From: an uncultured Oligella sp.
GTDB taxonomy: Bacteria; Pseudomonadota; Gammaproteobacteria; Burkholderiales; Burkholderiaceae_B
Assembly: GCA_947632105.1 (NCBI GenBank)
Contig: CANROD010000010.1
Coordinates: forward strand, 1-55,810
Length of the DNA stretch: 55,810 nucleotides
Direction of reading: 5' to 3'
How positions within the stretch are numbered: position 1 is the first letter of the stretch; every line of letters begins with the position of its first letter. This document shows, piece by piece, positions 38,370 to 47,033 of the stretch. The translations under genes were made by a program, and so were the position numbers. The notes beneath the pieces were generated by a model. That model worked only from the letters and a program-made list of their open reading frames with translations. It did not search any database and was not told the DNA's origin.

Positions 38370-39245
38370 ATGATAGCCTCTAAGAAAAGTTTAATGACAG
38401 TTATTTCCATTGCTTTAATTTCTTTGTTATTAAGCACTTTAGCTTGTGCTCAAACCGTTCAATCGTATATCGAAAGGCAATTACACCGCCCAGTTCCGGG
38501 CGGTGTTGTCGTTCTCCCATTAGAGGATCGTGGTGTCACCCCCAGTGTGACCTTCAACGGTTCTTCTGTCTTAGTTGTTCCCAATGCTGAGTTCGGTGGC
38601 TATCTCGCAATTGTTGGTGTTAGTCAAAAAAGTAATCCCGGTCGACACAATATCACTGTTAATTATGGTGATACAAGTGAGTCAGTAGGCTTCAATGTAG
38701 TGTCTAAGAAGTACCGCGAACAGCATATTAAGTTAAGTACTAATCGTCATGTCACTCCGTCGCAGAGTAATTTAGATCGCTATAGTCGTGAAGCGGCTGA
38801 GCAAACAGCTGCTTATAAAGAGTTTCGTCCAGTTATCCCAAGCAATGTAATTTTAGACCGTCCTGTTGATGGTGGTCGTTATTCAGCTGCCTTCGGTGTA
38901 CGTCGGTTTTTTAATGGTGAGGAGCGTAACTCGCACGCTGGTTTAGATATTGCCGTACCACAGGGCACGCCGGTAAAAGCCTCAGCTAATGGGGTGGTGA
39001 CGATTGTTGGTGATTATTTTTTTAATGGTAAAACGGTCTTTGTCGATCATGGCCAAGGTCTAATTTCTATGTATTGCCATTTGTCAGAAATTGATGTTGT
39101 TAAGGGGCAAACGGTTGCGCGTGGTGAGGTGGTTGGTAAGGTCGGCAGTACCGGTCGCTCAACTGGTCCGCATTTACACTGGACTGTCAGTCTTAATAAT
39201 CAACGGGTTGACCCAGCGATTTTTATTGGTACTTTTGAGCCTTAA
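38370..39245 (+). CDS. Secreted M23-family (LytM) metallopeptidase
   Basis: Exported protein of 291 residues with a signal peptide ending near ACAQT (residues ~27-29), a beta-rich N-terminal domain and a C-terminal LytM domain from about residue 165. The zinc site of M23 peptidases is intact: H in NSHAGLDIAVP (HxxxD) and HLHW near residue 270, with VDHGQGLISMYCHLS between them. Such enzymes cleave peptidoglycan cross-bridges or stem peptides. It starts 36 bases after fdx but has no functional link to the isc genes. Confidence 0.92.
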   Translation: MIASKKSLMTVISIALISLLLSTLACAQTVQSYIERQLHRPVPGGVVVLPLEDRGVTPSVTFNGSSVLVVPNAEFGGYLAIVGVSQKSNPGRHNITVNYGDTSESVGFNVVSKKYREQHIKLSTNRHVTPSQSNLDRYSREAAEQTAAYKEFRPVIPSNVILDRPVDGGRYSAAFGVRRFFNGEERNSHAGLDIAVPQGTPVKASANGVVTIVGDYFFNGKTVFVDHGQGLISMYCHLSEIDVVKGQTVARGEVVGKVGSTGRSTGPHLHWTVSLNNQRVDPAIFIGTFEP

Positions 39246-39271
39246 GAGTGTTTATTTAGGAGGATGTAAGA

Positions 39272-39976
39272 GTGAATTTTATCGATATCGATGTGGCTAA
39301 TGGCCAAAAGATGCAAGCATTATGGCTACCTGCTGAGTCTGCAGATCCTAAATCTGCGCCCGCTATTGTTTTAGTTCAAGAGATTTTTGGTATAAATGAT
39401 GCCTTAAAAATTAAGGCTAAGCAATGGGCTGAGCAGGGCTACAATGTGCTTTGTCCAGATCTATTTTGGCGTTTTGAACCTGGTGTGATTTTGGAGCCAA
39501 CGATTCCTGAGCAATTTGAACAGGGCGTGGGTTTTATGCAAAAAATGCGGCTTGATGAAACACTGGCTGACTTAGAGGCAACTCGCGCCAAGTTGGCTGA
39601 ATTAATTGACCATGATCGTATCGCTGCTGTGGGTTATTGCCTAGGTGGCCGTTTAGTGGTGCAAATGGCGGGTGAGGCTAAAATTAAGTGTGCAGTTAGC
39701 TTCTACGGTGTGTCACTTGAGACGGTGTTGCCAGCGCTGTCAGTCGATGCGGCAGTAAGCTTTTTGCATATTGCAGAGTTGGATAGTTACGTACCTGAAG
39801 ACGTACGTCAGCTGATCATCAATGAGGTTGAGAGTCGCGATGGTTGGGGTTATAAGCTTTATGAGGGGTGCGACCATGCCTTTGCTAGACCAAATGGTGC
39901 ACACTTTGTTGCCGATGCTGCAGCCAAAGCTGAGCAGCTTTCATTAGAGTTTATGCAACGACATTTAGCAAGTTAG
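39272..39976 (+). CDS. Dienelactone hydrolase family protein
   Basis: Alpha/beta hydrolase of 234 residues. It shows the family segments IVLVQEIFGINDALK and VLCPDLFWRFEPGV, the nucleophile elbow GYCLGGRLV with the catalytic Cys, and the histidine in CDHAFARPNGAH. Many members act on unknown esters rather than dienelactone, and no aromatic pathway genes are nearby. The start is a GTG with a strong AGGAGG ribosome site. Confidence 0.9.
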   Translation: MNFIDIDVANGQKMQALWLPAESADPKSAPAIVLVQEIFGINDALKIKAKQWAEQGYNVLCPDLFWRFEPGVILEPTIPEQFEQGVGFMQKMRLDETLADLEATRAKLAELIDHDRIAAVGYCLGGRLVVQMAGEAKIKCAVSFYGVSLETVLPALSVDAAVSFLHIAELDSYVPEDVRQLIINEVESRDGWGYKLYEGCDHAFARPNGAHFVADAAAKAEQLSLEFMQRHLAS

Positions 39977-40065
39977 GCCTAAGTCGTAGTAAAAATGTCT
40001 CAGACAATATGCCAATATGCCTTTGGAAGAGTTGGCTAAGGTAGTACGCTGCATTGATTATTGGG

Positions 40066-40122
40066 TTAGTAAAGAAAGGGTGTTTTGTTATTCTATTAAT
40101 TGAAACGCCCTTGTCTTACTAA
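40066..40122. terminator. Long convergent terminator
   Basis: A hairpin of about 21 base pairs with a few mismatches and G-U pairs: the left arm starts TTAGTAAAG at 40066 and includes AAGGGTGTTTT; the right arm includes GAAACGCCCTT and ends TTACTAA at 40122. It sits between convergent genes and can serve both. Confidence 0.6.
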
Positions 40123-40128
40123 GTTTAG

Positions 40129-40698
40129 TTAGTGCTTAGTTGGATTATTTGATTCATCCGGCGTTTGTGGTGCCTCAAACAAATCATCTTCGCCTGCCGC
40201 CTCGAGCTCTTTAGCGACTGATTCTTCAAGCTGTTGCATGCGCTCCCAGAACTCTCCACTCATATCAAAATGCTCTTGGAGCGGAAAGAGGGCGATATTT
40301 TCAAGCTCAGCTTCACCACCTAGAGCAAAAGGTGTCAGGTAGTTAAACACCATGCCCTGTGGCATCTCTTGACCATCAAGAATTTCGTCCTTGTGTAGTA
40401 GCCATGGGGCGATACTAAAATAGTCTCTAATAAACTCGTTATCTTCAGAAGCTAGTAACTCTGAGAACTCCTCAAGGTTATCAGCGATTAACTCTAAATC
40501 ACCATCAACAGTATCTAGAAAAAGAACTGCTGAGGACTCAGGGTCAATGAGGAAGGCATCACCAAAAATTGTAATAAAAATGGGCTCTAATCTCTCGGGT
40601 ACTAACCAAGTCCAAGCTTTAAATAATTCAGTTTTGCTAATTGCACTGTGATCAACGGTTACATCACTAATTGTGAACATTGCTTTATCGGTCGACAT
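40129..40698 (-). CDS. DUF1851 / Tdi1-type immunity-like protein
   Basis: Acidic protein of 189 residues. The stretch from about residue 35 to 150 fits DUF1851 (the C-terminal domain of T6SS immunity protein Tdi1 and SMI1/KNR4-like proteins): FGDAFLIDPESSAVLFLDTV, DNLEEFSELLASEDN and FALGGEAELENIALFPLQEH. The C-terminal tail is Glu/Asp-rich and probably disordered. No matching toxin gene is adjacent, so an immunity role is unproven. It is the last gene of a minus-strand group, 22 bases after the TM2 gene. Confidence 0.7.
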   Translation of the reverse strand: MSTDKAMFTISDVTVDHSAISKTELFKAWTWLVPERLEPIFITIFGDAFLIDPESSAVLFLDTVDGDLELIADNLEEFSELLASEDNEFIRDYFSIAPWLLHKDEILDGQEMPQGMVFNYLTPFALGGEAELENIALFPLQEHFDMSGEFWERMQQLEESVAKELEAAGEDDLFEAPQTPDESNNPTKH

Positions 40699-40720
40699 AG
40701 GTATCTATTCCTTTGAGGAG

Positions 40721-41191
40721 TTAGGGTTTAAACTTTTGCTGAAAATCTACTTCGCTCATTGAGTAGTATCGTACTGCATCAATTAGACTAAGGACTACGG
40801 CGAGAGGTAAAAAGATTTGTGAAATAATTAAATACAACAAACCCGTCATAATTTGATTTAGGTAGAAGCGGTGCACACCTAACCAACCTAAAAAAATTGC
40901 CAATACAATTGCTATTTTACGTGGTGTGCCTTCCTCATTTAGCTTGGCATTTTTATTTTTAAAGAGCCAAAAGCAAATAATTGCGGTAATAATCAGTGCG
41001 ACGACGATTTTAAACGGATCGTCCATCACATAGCCTTTGATGCTGATATACAAAGATTGTAGATTGATAACGGCGATGCCGGTTAATTCATACAGCCATT
41101 CTGCAAACACATTAAAGGTTTTTTCACCAAAGGTAAGGGCGATAAGTACGACAGCAAAAATAACAATGGTGAGCAAGATGTTTTTTAACAT
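40721..41191 (-). CDS. TM2 domain-containing membrane protein
   Basis: Protein of 156 residues with two N-terminal hydrophobic helices (about residues 5-20 and 60-80) and a C-terminal TM2 domain: RKIAIVLAIFLGWLGVHRFY, then GLLYLIISQIFLPLAVV and SLIDAVRYYSM. The GxxGxHRFYL motif is the mark of the family, whose bacterial role is unknown. It lies 20 bases downstream of the DadA-like gene and 22 bases before the DUF1851 gene, implying cotranscription. Confidence 0.85.
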   Translation of the reverse strand: MLKNILLTIVIFAVVLIALTFGEKTFNVFAEWLYELTGIAVINLQSLYISIKGYVMDDPFKIVVALIITAIICFWLFKNKNAKLNEEGTPRKIAIVLAIFLGWLGVHRFYLNQIMTGLLYLIISQIFLPLAVVLSLIDAVRYYSMSEVDFQQKFKP

Positions 41192-41211
41192 AAATTGATG
41201 ATTCCTTAAGT

Positions 41212-42507
41212 CTAGGATTCTGTTTGACTAAACGGAGTAACTAATATGCTTGGTGTTTGGCTGTTAATCATTTCAGTCAATACCTTGCCTGAACCGCTTG
41301 CGAGTGTTAGGCCTAAAGCACCATGACCTAGATTGAGCCAAAGGTTTCCATACTGTGTTTTATCTATGATTGGTTTGCCTTTTGGCGTTGTTGGTCGTAA
41401 CCCCGTCCACTGAATTGCTTTGGTATAGTTGCCGGCATTAGGAAAGAGTCGTTTAGCTTCATTAATTAAGGTATTAATACGCTTAGGGTCAAGGCGTTTG
41501 TCTAGACCGACCCGATCAGCCATACCAGCAATGCGTAAACGATTACCAATACGGGCATAAACAACTTTACGTTCATAGTCCGTAATACTGACATAAGGCG
41601 CTTGCTGTTTATCCTCAATTTCTAGGGTTAGACTATAGCCCTTAAGTGGCCCCACAGATACATTGATTTTAATCGGGTCTAAGAGTTCATTGGCAAAAGA
41701 ACCTAAGGCCACCACGATGGTCTCAGCACTGAGTCGTTGACCATTGGCTAAAACGACCTCTACATCTTGTGAGTTACCGCTGTTAGTATTTGCAGGTACA
41801 GTGACAAGGGAGTGAATACGCTCACCTAAGAGAAACTTCACGCCTTTAGCTTCAAGGTTTTTTCTAATCGCTACACATAATTTAAAGCTATCAACGACCT
41901 CTTCACTAGGGGTCCAGATACCGCCGACAATCTGTGAGCGTAGTGGAGCCAGCGCGGGCTCTTTTTCCAAACACTGCTCAGTATTTAAGGCCTCTTGCTC
42001 GCAACCTAAGCTACGTTGAAGTTCCAGTTGCTTAATTGCTGACTCAAAATGAGCACGGTCACGGTGAATGACTAACTTACCAGGACGGTCAAAATCGACT
42101 GCCTTTATTTCTTCAAATAGTTGATGAAATAAATCACGACTCAAAAAAGATAGGCTAAGTAGCTCTTTAGTCGTCTGTAGATTTTGCTCGGCGGTGCAGG
42201 CTTTAGCAAAGCGCAGGCCCCAACAAATATCTGCCGGATTGAGTGATGGTTTGAGCCGCATTGGCGCATCTGGGTTTAACAACCACTTGGGTACCTGACT
42301 CAATACACCAGGTGCAGCTAAGGGAGCGACGTAAGAATAGGATAGTTGCGCACCATTAGCAAAGGATGTTTGGCTACCAACCTCATTTTCTTGATCGATG
42401 ATAGTGACATTAAACCCAGCCTGCTGCAGATAATAGGCACTGCATAAACCAATGATACCCGCACCTAAAACGAGTGCGTTTTTTTGTGCTGACGTTGCTT
42501 CTTGCAT
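41212..42507 (-). CDS. dadA: D-amino acid dehydrogenase (DadA-like FAD oxidoreductase)
   Basis: Flavoprotein of 431 residues in the DAO superfamily. The FAD-binding GxGxxG motif is in ALVLGAGIIGLCSAYYLQQAG, and further family marks are SFANGAQLSYSYVAPLA and the C-terminal WTGLRPTTPKGKPII with NLWLNLGHGALGLTLASGSG. These fit DadA, which deaminates D-amino acids and feeds electrons to quinone. No alanine racemase (dadX) is adjacent, so the substrate is not fixed. It lies 18 bases downstream of the DUF455 gene. Confidence 0.88.
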   Translation of the reverse strand: MQEATSAQKNALVLGAGIIGLCSAYYLQQAGFNVTIIDQENEVGSQTSFANGAQLSYSYVAPLAAPGVLSQVPKWLLNPDAPMRLKPSLNPADICWGLRFAKACTAEQNLQTTKELLSLSFLSRDLFHQLFEEIKAVDFDRPGKLVIHRDRAHFESAIKQLELQRSLGCEQEALNTEQCLEKEPALAPLRSQIVGGIWTPSEEVVDSFKLCVAIRKNLEAKGVKFLLGERIHSLVTVPANTNSGNSQDVEVVLANGQRLSAETIVVALGSFANELLDPIKINVSVGPLKGYSLTLEIEDKQQAPYVSITDYERKVVYARIGNRLRIAGMADRVGLDKRLDPKRINTLINEAKRLFPNAGNYTKAIQWTGLRPTTPKGKPIIDKTQYGNLWLNLGHGALGLTLASGSGKVLTEMINSQTPSILVTPFSQTES

Positions 42508-42525
42508 AGTGATTCCGTTATAAAA

Positions 42526-43356
42526 TTATTGGGATTTGCGGGCGCTCTGTCCTAGTGATTCAAGCCAGGCCAGCTCCTCATCGCTAAAACCAGCTTGTTT
42601 ACGCGCTGCTTTATTGAAAGGTCCCTTGGGATTGGCAACATCGTACTTTTTGAGTAGCGCTGCATAGGCGTCAATTGGATTAACTTGCTGTTTTTTACAC
42701 TCGAGCAAATACCAGCGATTGCCAATTTCGACATGACCGATTTCCTCTTCTAAAATGATATCGAGTACGGCCACACTTTTGTCATCACCTGCTTGCGCTA
42801 AACGATTTTGTATCCCCGGCGTGACATCAAGGCCTCGTGCTTCTAATGTTCGTGGCACCAAAGCTAAGCGAGCCAATAAATCATCATTGGTTTTTTCTGC
42901 CATTTCCCATAGGCCATTATGCGCTGTATAGGCACCATAATCGTAACCCATTGCACCTAAACGTTGCCTTAAAAGACGAAAGTGTTTAGCCTCCTCTTGA
43001 GCTACTTTAATCCAATCTACATAAAATTCGACTGGTTGATTAGGAAAGCGCCAAGCAATATCTAATTGGAGGTTGATGGCATTAAATTCAATATGAGCAA
43101 TGGCGTGGAGTAATATGACACGACCTTCTTCTGTATGTACCGAGCGCATACCGACAGTTTTTGGATCGACTAATTCAGGCTTGGATGGACGCCCAGGAAT
43201 GCTGGCATGGCTAGCCATTGTCTGATAGTCTGCTGCGGTATCAATAAAATAATCACCATTGATGTCAATGCCTTCAACGGCAGTAACTTTGGCACAAGGG
43301 TCAGACAAAATTAATGCATTTAAGGCTTGTTCACGTAAACATGTAGATTGGCTCAT
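42526..43356 (-). CDS. DUF455-family ferritin-like protein
   Basis: Protein of 276 residues predicted to form a four-helix ferritin-like bundle. Possible di-iron ligands are E/H in HAIAHIEFNAINL, QEEAKHFRLL and EEEIGHVEIGNRWY, the ExxH pattern of the DUF455 family, which is distantly related to MiaE. The biochemical role of DUF455 is not established. It heads the minus-strand group with the DadA-like, TM2 and DUF1851 genes. Confidence 0.85.
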   Translation of the reverse strand: MSQSTCLREQALNALILSDPCAKVTAVEGIDINGDYFIDTAADYQTMASHASIPGRPSKPELVDPKTVGMRSVHTEEGRVILLHAIAHIEFNAINLQLDIAWRFPNQPVEFYVDWIKVAQEEAKHFRLLRQRLGAMGYDYGAYTAHNGLWEMAEKTNDDLLARLALVPRTLEARGLDVTPGIQNRLAQAGDDKSVAVLDIILEEEIGHVEIGNRWYLLECKKQQVNPIDAYAALLKKYDVANPKGPFNKAARKQAGFSDEELAWLESLGQSARKSQ

Positions 43357-43500
43357 TGCTGTTTTGAAACTTATAAGTATGAAATTTGACTAATGTCATA
43401 ATCTGATTTTAACGCTTGTGGGCTTAATATGCCTTAAATAAGGTAGAATTTTTACTTGCCTGTTAATTTGAGTGTCCGAGTATACGCATAGAAGGATGGT

Positions 43501-45360
43501 ATGAATTGGTATAAAGAGTTTATTGATAGTATGGTCTGGGTCGGCGCCGCCTTTACTATTTCTATAGTGTTGATGATTGCGATTGGTTATCTGCTAATAC
43601 GTACCACGAGGTGGGCTAGTCAGTTTTGGCAGATTGCTCATACCTATTTTAATCCTCTCAAAAATCCTTTGGCGATTTTAAGTTTTGCAGTTATTCTCTT
43701 TTTAAGTTTATTTGGTGTGCGCCTTAGCGTGTTGTTCTCAAATTGGTACAACAATATGTATACGGCACTTCAAGAAAAGGATGAATCAACTTTCTGGATA
43801 CAGATAATCGTCTTTGTTGTGTTAGCTATTATGCATATATTGCGTTCATTACTTGCTTTGTACATGCAGCAGGCTTTTACCATCCGGTGGCGTGAGAACC
43901 TGAACGAGCGGGTGTTAGCTAAGTGGCTAGGTAATAAAAATTATTATCGCCTATTCTTTTTGAAGAATCAGGTAGATAACCCAGACCAGCGTATTCAGCA
44001 GGATGTAGCCAGTTTTGTAGGTATTTCACTGAGTCTGGTCTTGGGTTTAATCACTAGTATGGTCTCAGTAGTGGCATTTACAGTGATTCTATGGAATTTA
44101 TCCGGTCCAATGAGCATTTTTGGTATTGAACTTTCCAAAGGGCTTGTGTTTATTCTCTTTGTTTATGTACTGATTGCTACTGTATTTGCCTTTAAAATCG
44201 GTAGGCCTCTTATTCGACTAAATTTCCTTGATGAGCGTCTTAATGCGAATTATCGTTATTCTTTAATTCGAGTTCGTGAGTACGCGGAGAGTGTGGCTTT
44301 TTACGGGGGTGAACGAGTTGAGGGCTTTAAGCTTACTCAACGCTTTAAAGGCGTGATTGAGAACGTGTGGCATATTGTTTACCGCTCACTTAAGTTTCAA
44401 GGCTTTAACTTTATTGTTTCTCAAACGGCAGTTATTTTCCCTTTTATTTTACAAGCACCGCGTTTTTTTGCAGGTCAAATTACCTTAGGGGCTATGATTC
44501 AAACCTCTAATGCGTTTGATAATTTACAAAATAATTTATCATTCTTCCGGACAGCATATGACGATTTTGCTGGGTTTAAAGCGGTATTAGACCGTTTGAC
44601 TCAGTTTATGGATGCCCTTGATGAGGCAGAGGACTTGCCACATCCCAATATTATCCAACGAGGCGATGAGGTTGCACTAAACAATGTCACTATTACGACG
44701 CCTAATGGTCGTGTTTTGGTAAAAAATCTTGGTTTTGACGTGCAGCAAGGTGAGGCTTTATTAATTCGAGGCCCCTCAGGTTCAGGTAAAACAACCATTT
44801 TAAGGACGATTGCAGGCTTATGGCCGTATGCTGAGGGTGAGATGATTTGCCCTAAAGACGGTTCTCTATTCCTTTCACAAAAACCGTATTTGCCTGAGGG
44901 TCATCTAATTGATGTATTGTATTATCCTTTCCATGCGCCAGACAATGCACGTGAGGAAGTAATTAAGGTGCTTGAGCTAGTTAATCTTGGCCACTTAGTG
45001 CACCGTATTGACGAGGTTAATAACTGGATGCATATCTTATCGCTTGGCGAGCAGCAGCGCGTTGCCTTTGGTCGCATGCTCTTGACTAAACCTGATGTGG
45101 TATTTTTGGATGAAGCGACCTCCGCGATGGATGAAGGCTTGGAGTATTACATGTATCAGCTGATTCGTGAGCATTTACCAGATATGCGGTTAATTAGTGT
45201 GGGGCATCGTAGTACCTTATTGACACATCATTCGCATATATTAAATCTTTCAGCGGATGCGACTTGGAGTATGCAAAGTAGTGTGGAGGCGATAGAGGAG
45301 CTTTCTGATAAGGTCTGGAGTCAATCGCTTCCCAGAAGTGATGATCCAAAGACTGAGTAA
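43501..45360 (+). CDS. SbmA/BacA-like (YddA-type) ABC transporter, fused permease and ATPase
   Basis: Protein of 619 residues. The N-terminal ~350 residues form an SbmA/BacA-type membrane domain with about six helices, including FGVRLSVLFSNWYNNMYTAL and WRENLNERVLAKWLGNKNYY. The C-terminal ATPase has Walker A GPSGSGKTT, signature LSLGEQQR and Walker B VVFLDEATSAMD. Relatives move peptides, bleomycin-like compounds or cobalamin; the substrate here is unknown. It is transcribed divergently from the DUF455 gene, 144 bases away. Confidence 0.9.
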   Translation: MNWYKEFIDSMVWVGAAFTISIVLMIAIGYLLIRTTRWASQFWQIAHTYFNPLKNPLAILSFAVILFLSLFGVRLSVLFSNWYNNMYTALQEKDESTFWIQIIVFVVLAIMHILRSLLALYMQQAFTIRWRENLNERVLAKWLGNKNYYRLFFLKNQVDNPDQRIQQDVASFVGISLSLVLGLITSMVSVVAFTVILWNLSGPMSIFGIELSKGLVFILFVYVLIATVFAFKIGRPLIRLNFLDERLNANYRYSLIRVREYAESVAFYGGERVEGFKLTQRFKGVIENVWHIVYRSLKFQGFNFIVSQTAVIFPFILQAPRFFAGQITLGAMIQTSNAFDNLQNNLSFFRTAYDDFAGFKAVLDRLTQFMDALDEAEDLPHPNIIQRGDEVALNNVTITTPNGRVLVKNLGFDVQQGEALLIRGPSGSGKTTILRTIAGLWPYAEGEMICPKDGSLFLSQKPYLPEGHLIDVLYYPFHAPDNAREEVIKVLELVNLGHLVHRIDEVNNWMHILSLGEQQRVAFGRMLLTKPDVVFLDEATSAMDEGLEYYMYQLIREHLPDMRLISVGHRSTLLTHHSHILNLSADATWSMQSSVEAIEELSDKVWSQSLPRSDDPKTE

Positions 45361-45456
45361 ATTACTCTGTTAATTGCTAAGTTCAAGGTGTAGAATGAAA
45401 ATTGGATGCCTATCCAGAGGTTGAGGTTTTTCACCAATCAAAACGGAGGACTGATT

Positions 45457-46056
45457 ATGTCTACTACGAAGTTAGCAATTGTCTATTACAGTGCAACAGG
45501 TCATAACTATCAAATGGCCCGTTGGGCAGAGGAAGCAGCGTTAGCAACGGGTGCCGAGGTGCGGCTACTGAAGGTACGAGAGTTGGCTCCTGATGTAGCC
45601 ATTGATTCTAACCCTGCTTGGCGTGAGCATGTTAATGCTACGCAAGATGTTTCGGTCGCAACCCGAGATGATTTGGATTGGGCTGATGCTATTATTTGGA
45701 GTACACCTACTCGCTTTGGTGTGCTTGCTGCGCAGATGAAGCAGTTTATTGATGAGCAGGGCGGTCTGTGGGCCTCCGGTAAAACAGTCAACAAGGTCGT
45801 TAGTGCAATGAGCTCTGCGCAAAATACACATGGGGGTCAGGAGGCGACGTTATTGTCTTTGTATACGATTATGATGCACTGGGGGGCGATTATCGTGCCA
45901 CCTGGTTATAGTGATAGCGTGATTTATGCTTCAGGCGGTAATCCGTATGGTGCTTCTGCTACTGCAGATGGTAATGGTCTGACGGATGAGCTAAAGGCCT
46001 CGGTGCAACATCAAGCACGTCGTACGCTTGAGATAGCAGCTAAGCTAAACGCTTAG
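45457..46056 (+). CDS. wrbA: NAD(P)H:quinone oxidoreductase, WrbA type
   Basis: Flavodoxin-like protein of 199 residues that binds FMN and reduces quinones by two electrons. It shows KLAIVYYSATGHNYQMARWAE (phosphate-binding loop), WSTPTRFGVLAAQMKQFID and SSAQNTHGGQEATLLSLY. The ATG at 45457 follows a strong GGAGGA ribosome site and gives the standard N-terminus; codons open upstream from 45406 are not used. Confidence 0.92.
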   Translation: MSTTKLAIVYYSATGHNYQMARWAEEAALATGAEVRLLKVRELAPDVAIDSNPAWREHVNATQDVSVATRDDLDWADAIIWSTPTRFGVLAAQMKQFIDEQGGLWASGKTVNKVVSAMSSAQNTHGGQEATLLSLYTIMMHWGAIIVPPGYSDSVIYASGGNPYGASATADGNGLTDELKASVQHQARRTLEIAAKLNA

Positions 46057-46077
46057 AGTTTTTAATTAGATTGTTGT

Positions 46078-46120
46078 AAAAAAGGATCGGCACTTGTTTA
46101 ATCGGTGCAGGTCCTTTTTT
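46078..46120 (+). terminator. Terminator after wrbA
   Basis: AAAAAAGGA ... GCAC pairs with GTGC ... TCCTTTTTT across a loop of about 12 bases, with a small internal bulge and a six-T tract. Confidence 0.75.
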
Positions 46121-46169
46121 GATGGTAGGATTGCTATTTTAGGTATTTTCATCTTTTAGGTCACAAGTA

Positions 46170-46931
46170 ATGGATTTTGTCTTGTCGTGGGAACTGCTAT
46201 TGCTATTATTTGGTATAGCGGTGTTAGCAGGTTTTGTTGATACGCTTGCGGGTGGTGGTGGCTTGATTACCGTACCAGTTCTATTGCTTAGTGGTTTACC
46301 GCCGATTCAAGCACTTGCCACAAATAAAATTCAGAGTGCTTTTGGAACAATGGTAGCGACCGCTAATATGTTTCGCGGACGTTTAATTAAGCTGGAAAAA
46401 ATACGCGTTCCCTTTATCATGTCTTTAATTGGTGCCGCTCTTGGTACATTGTTGGTGCAGCAGCTAAATGTGGCAATCTTGGATATTGTCATTCCTATTG
46501 TTCTTGTATTAATCGGTCTTTATTTTTTATTAGTAAAAGGTGCGGGTGCAGTAGAGCGTAAGCCGCGCGTCGAAGAAAAGCCATTCAATATGACAGTAGT
46601 ACCTGTTATTGGCTTTTATGATGGTTTATTTGGCCCAGGTACTGGTTCTTTTTTCTCGTTAGCCAATGTCGCGTTACGTGGCGAACAAATTGTGCAAGCC
46701 ACTGCTAAGGCCAAGGCGTTTAACTTTGCCAGCAACCTTGCTTCTGCCGCAGTGTTTATTTTAGGTGGCAAGGTGATTTGGTCGGTGGGGCTAGCGATGA
46801 TGATAGGACAGGTGATTGGCGCTACTCTTGGCTCAAAAGTCATGATTAGCCATGGTGCTAGATTAATACGACCAATTATTGTGACAGTTTGCTTTTTGAT
46901 GGTTATACGCTATCTCTGGGATAAATTTTGA
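46170..46931 (+). CDS. TauE/SafE (TSUP) family permease
   Basis: Membrane protein of 253 residues with about seven to eight helices. Signature regions are GFVDTLAGGGGLITVPVLLL with ATNKIQSAFGT in the first half, and IGFYDGLFGPGTGSFFSLANV in the second. These two Gly-rich repeats define the TSUP family, whose members export sulfite, sulfoacetate or other organosulfur anions. No neighbouring sulfonate genes reveal its substrate. Confidence 0.9.
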   Translation: MDFVLSWELLLLLFGIAVLAGFVDTLAGGGGLITVPVLLLSGLPPIQALATNKIQSAFGTMVATANMFRGRLIKLEKIRVPFIMSLIGAALGTLLVQQLNVAILDIVIPIVLVLIGLYFLLVKGAGAVERKPRVEEKPFNMTVVPVIGFYDGLFGPGTGSFFSLANVALRGEQIVQATAKAKAFNFASNLASAAVFILGGKVIWSVGLAMMIGQVIGATLGSKVMISHGARLIRPIIVTVCFLMVIRYLWDKF

Positions 46932-47033
46932 TTTTTCTTAGCATGACAGCCTATTAGATCTCAACCACTGCTGCTTTTCACTTATCATAGAGATTAAAGT
47001 TTTATCTTTTATAAATAAACCACAAGGATTATT

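Noticed and set aside
40129-41191. A toxin-immunity pair formed by the TM2 and DUF1851 genes
   Set aside because: The TM2 protein has no nuclease, pore-forming or secretion-adaptor features, so only cotranscription is supported.
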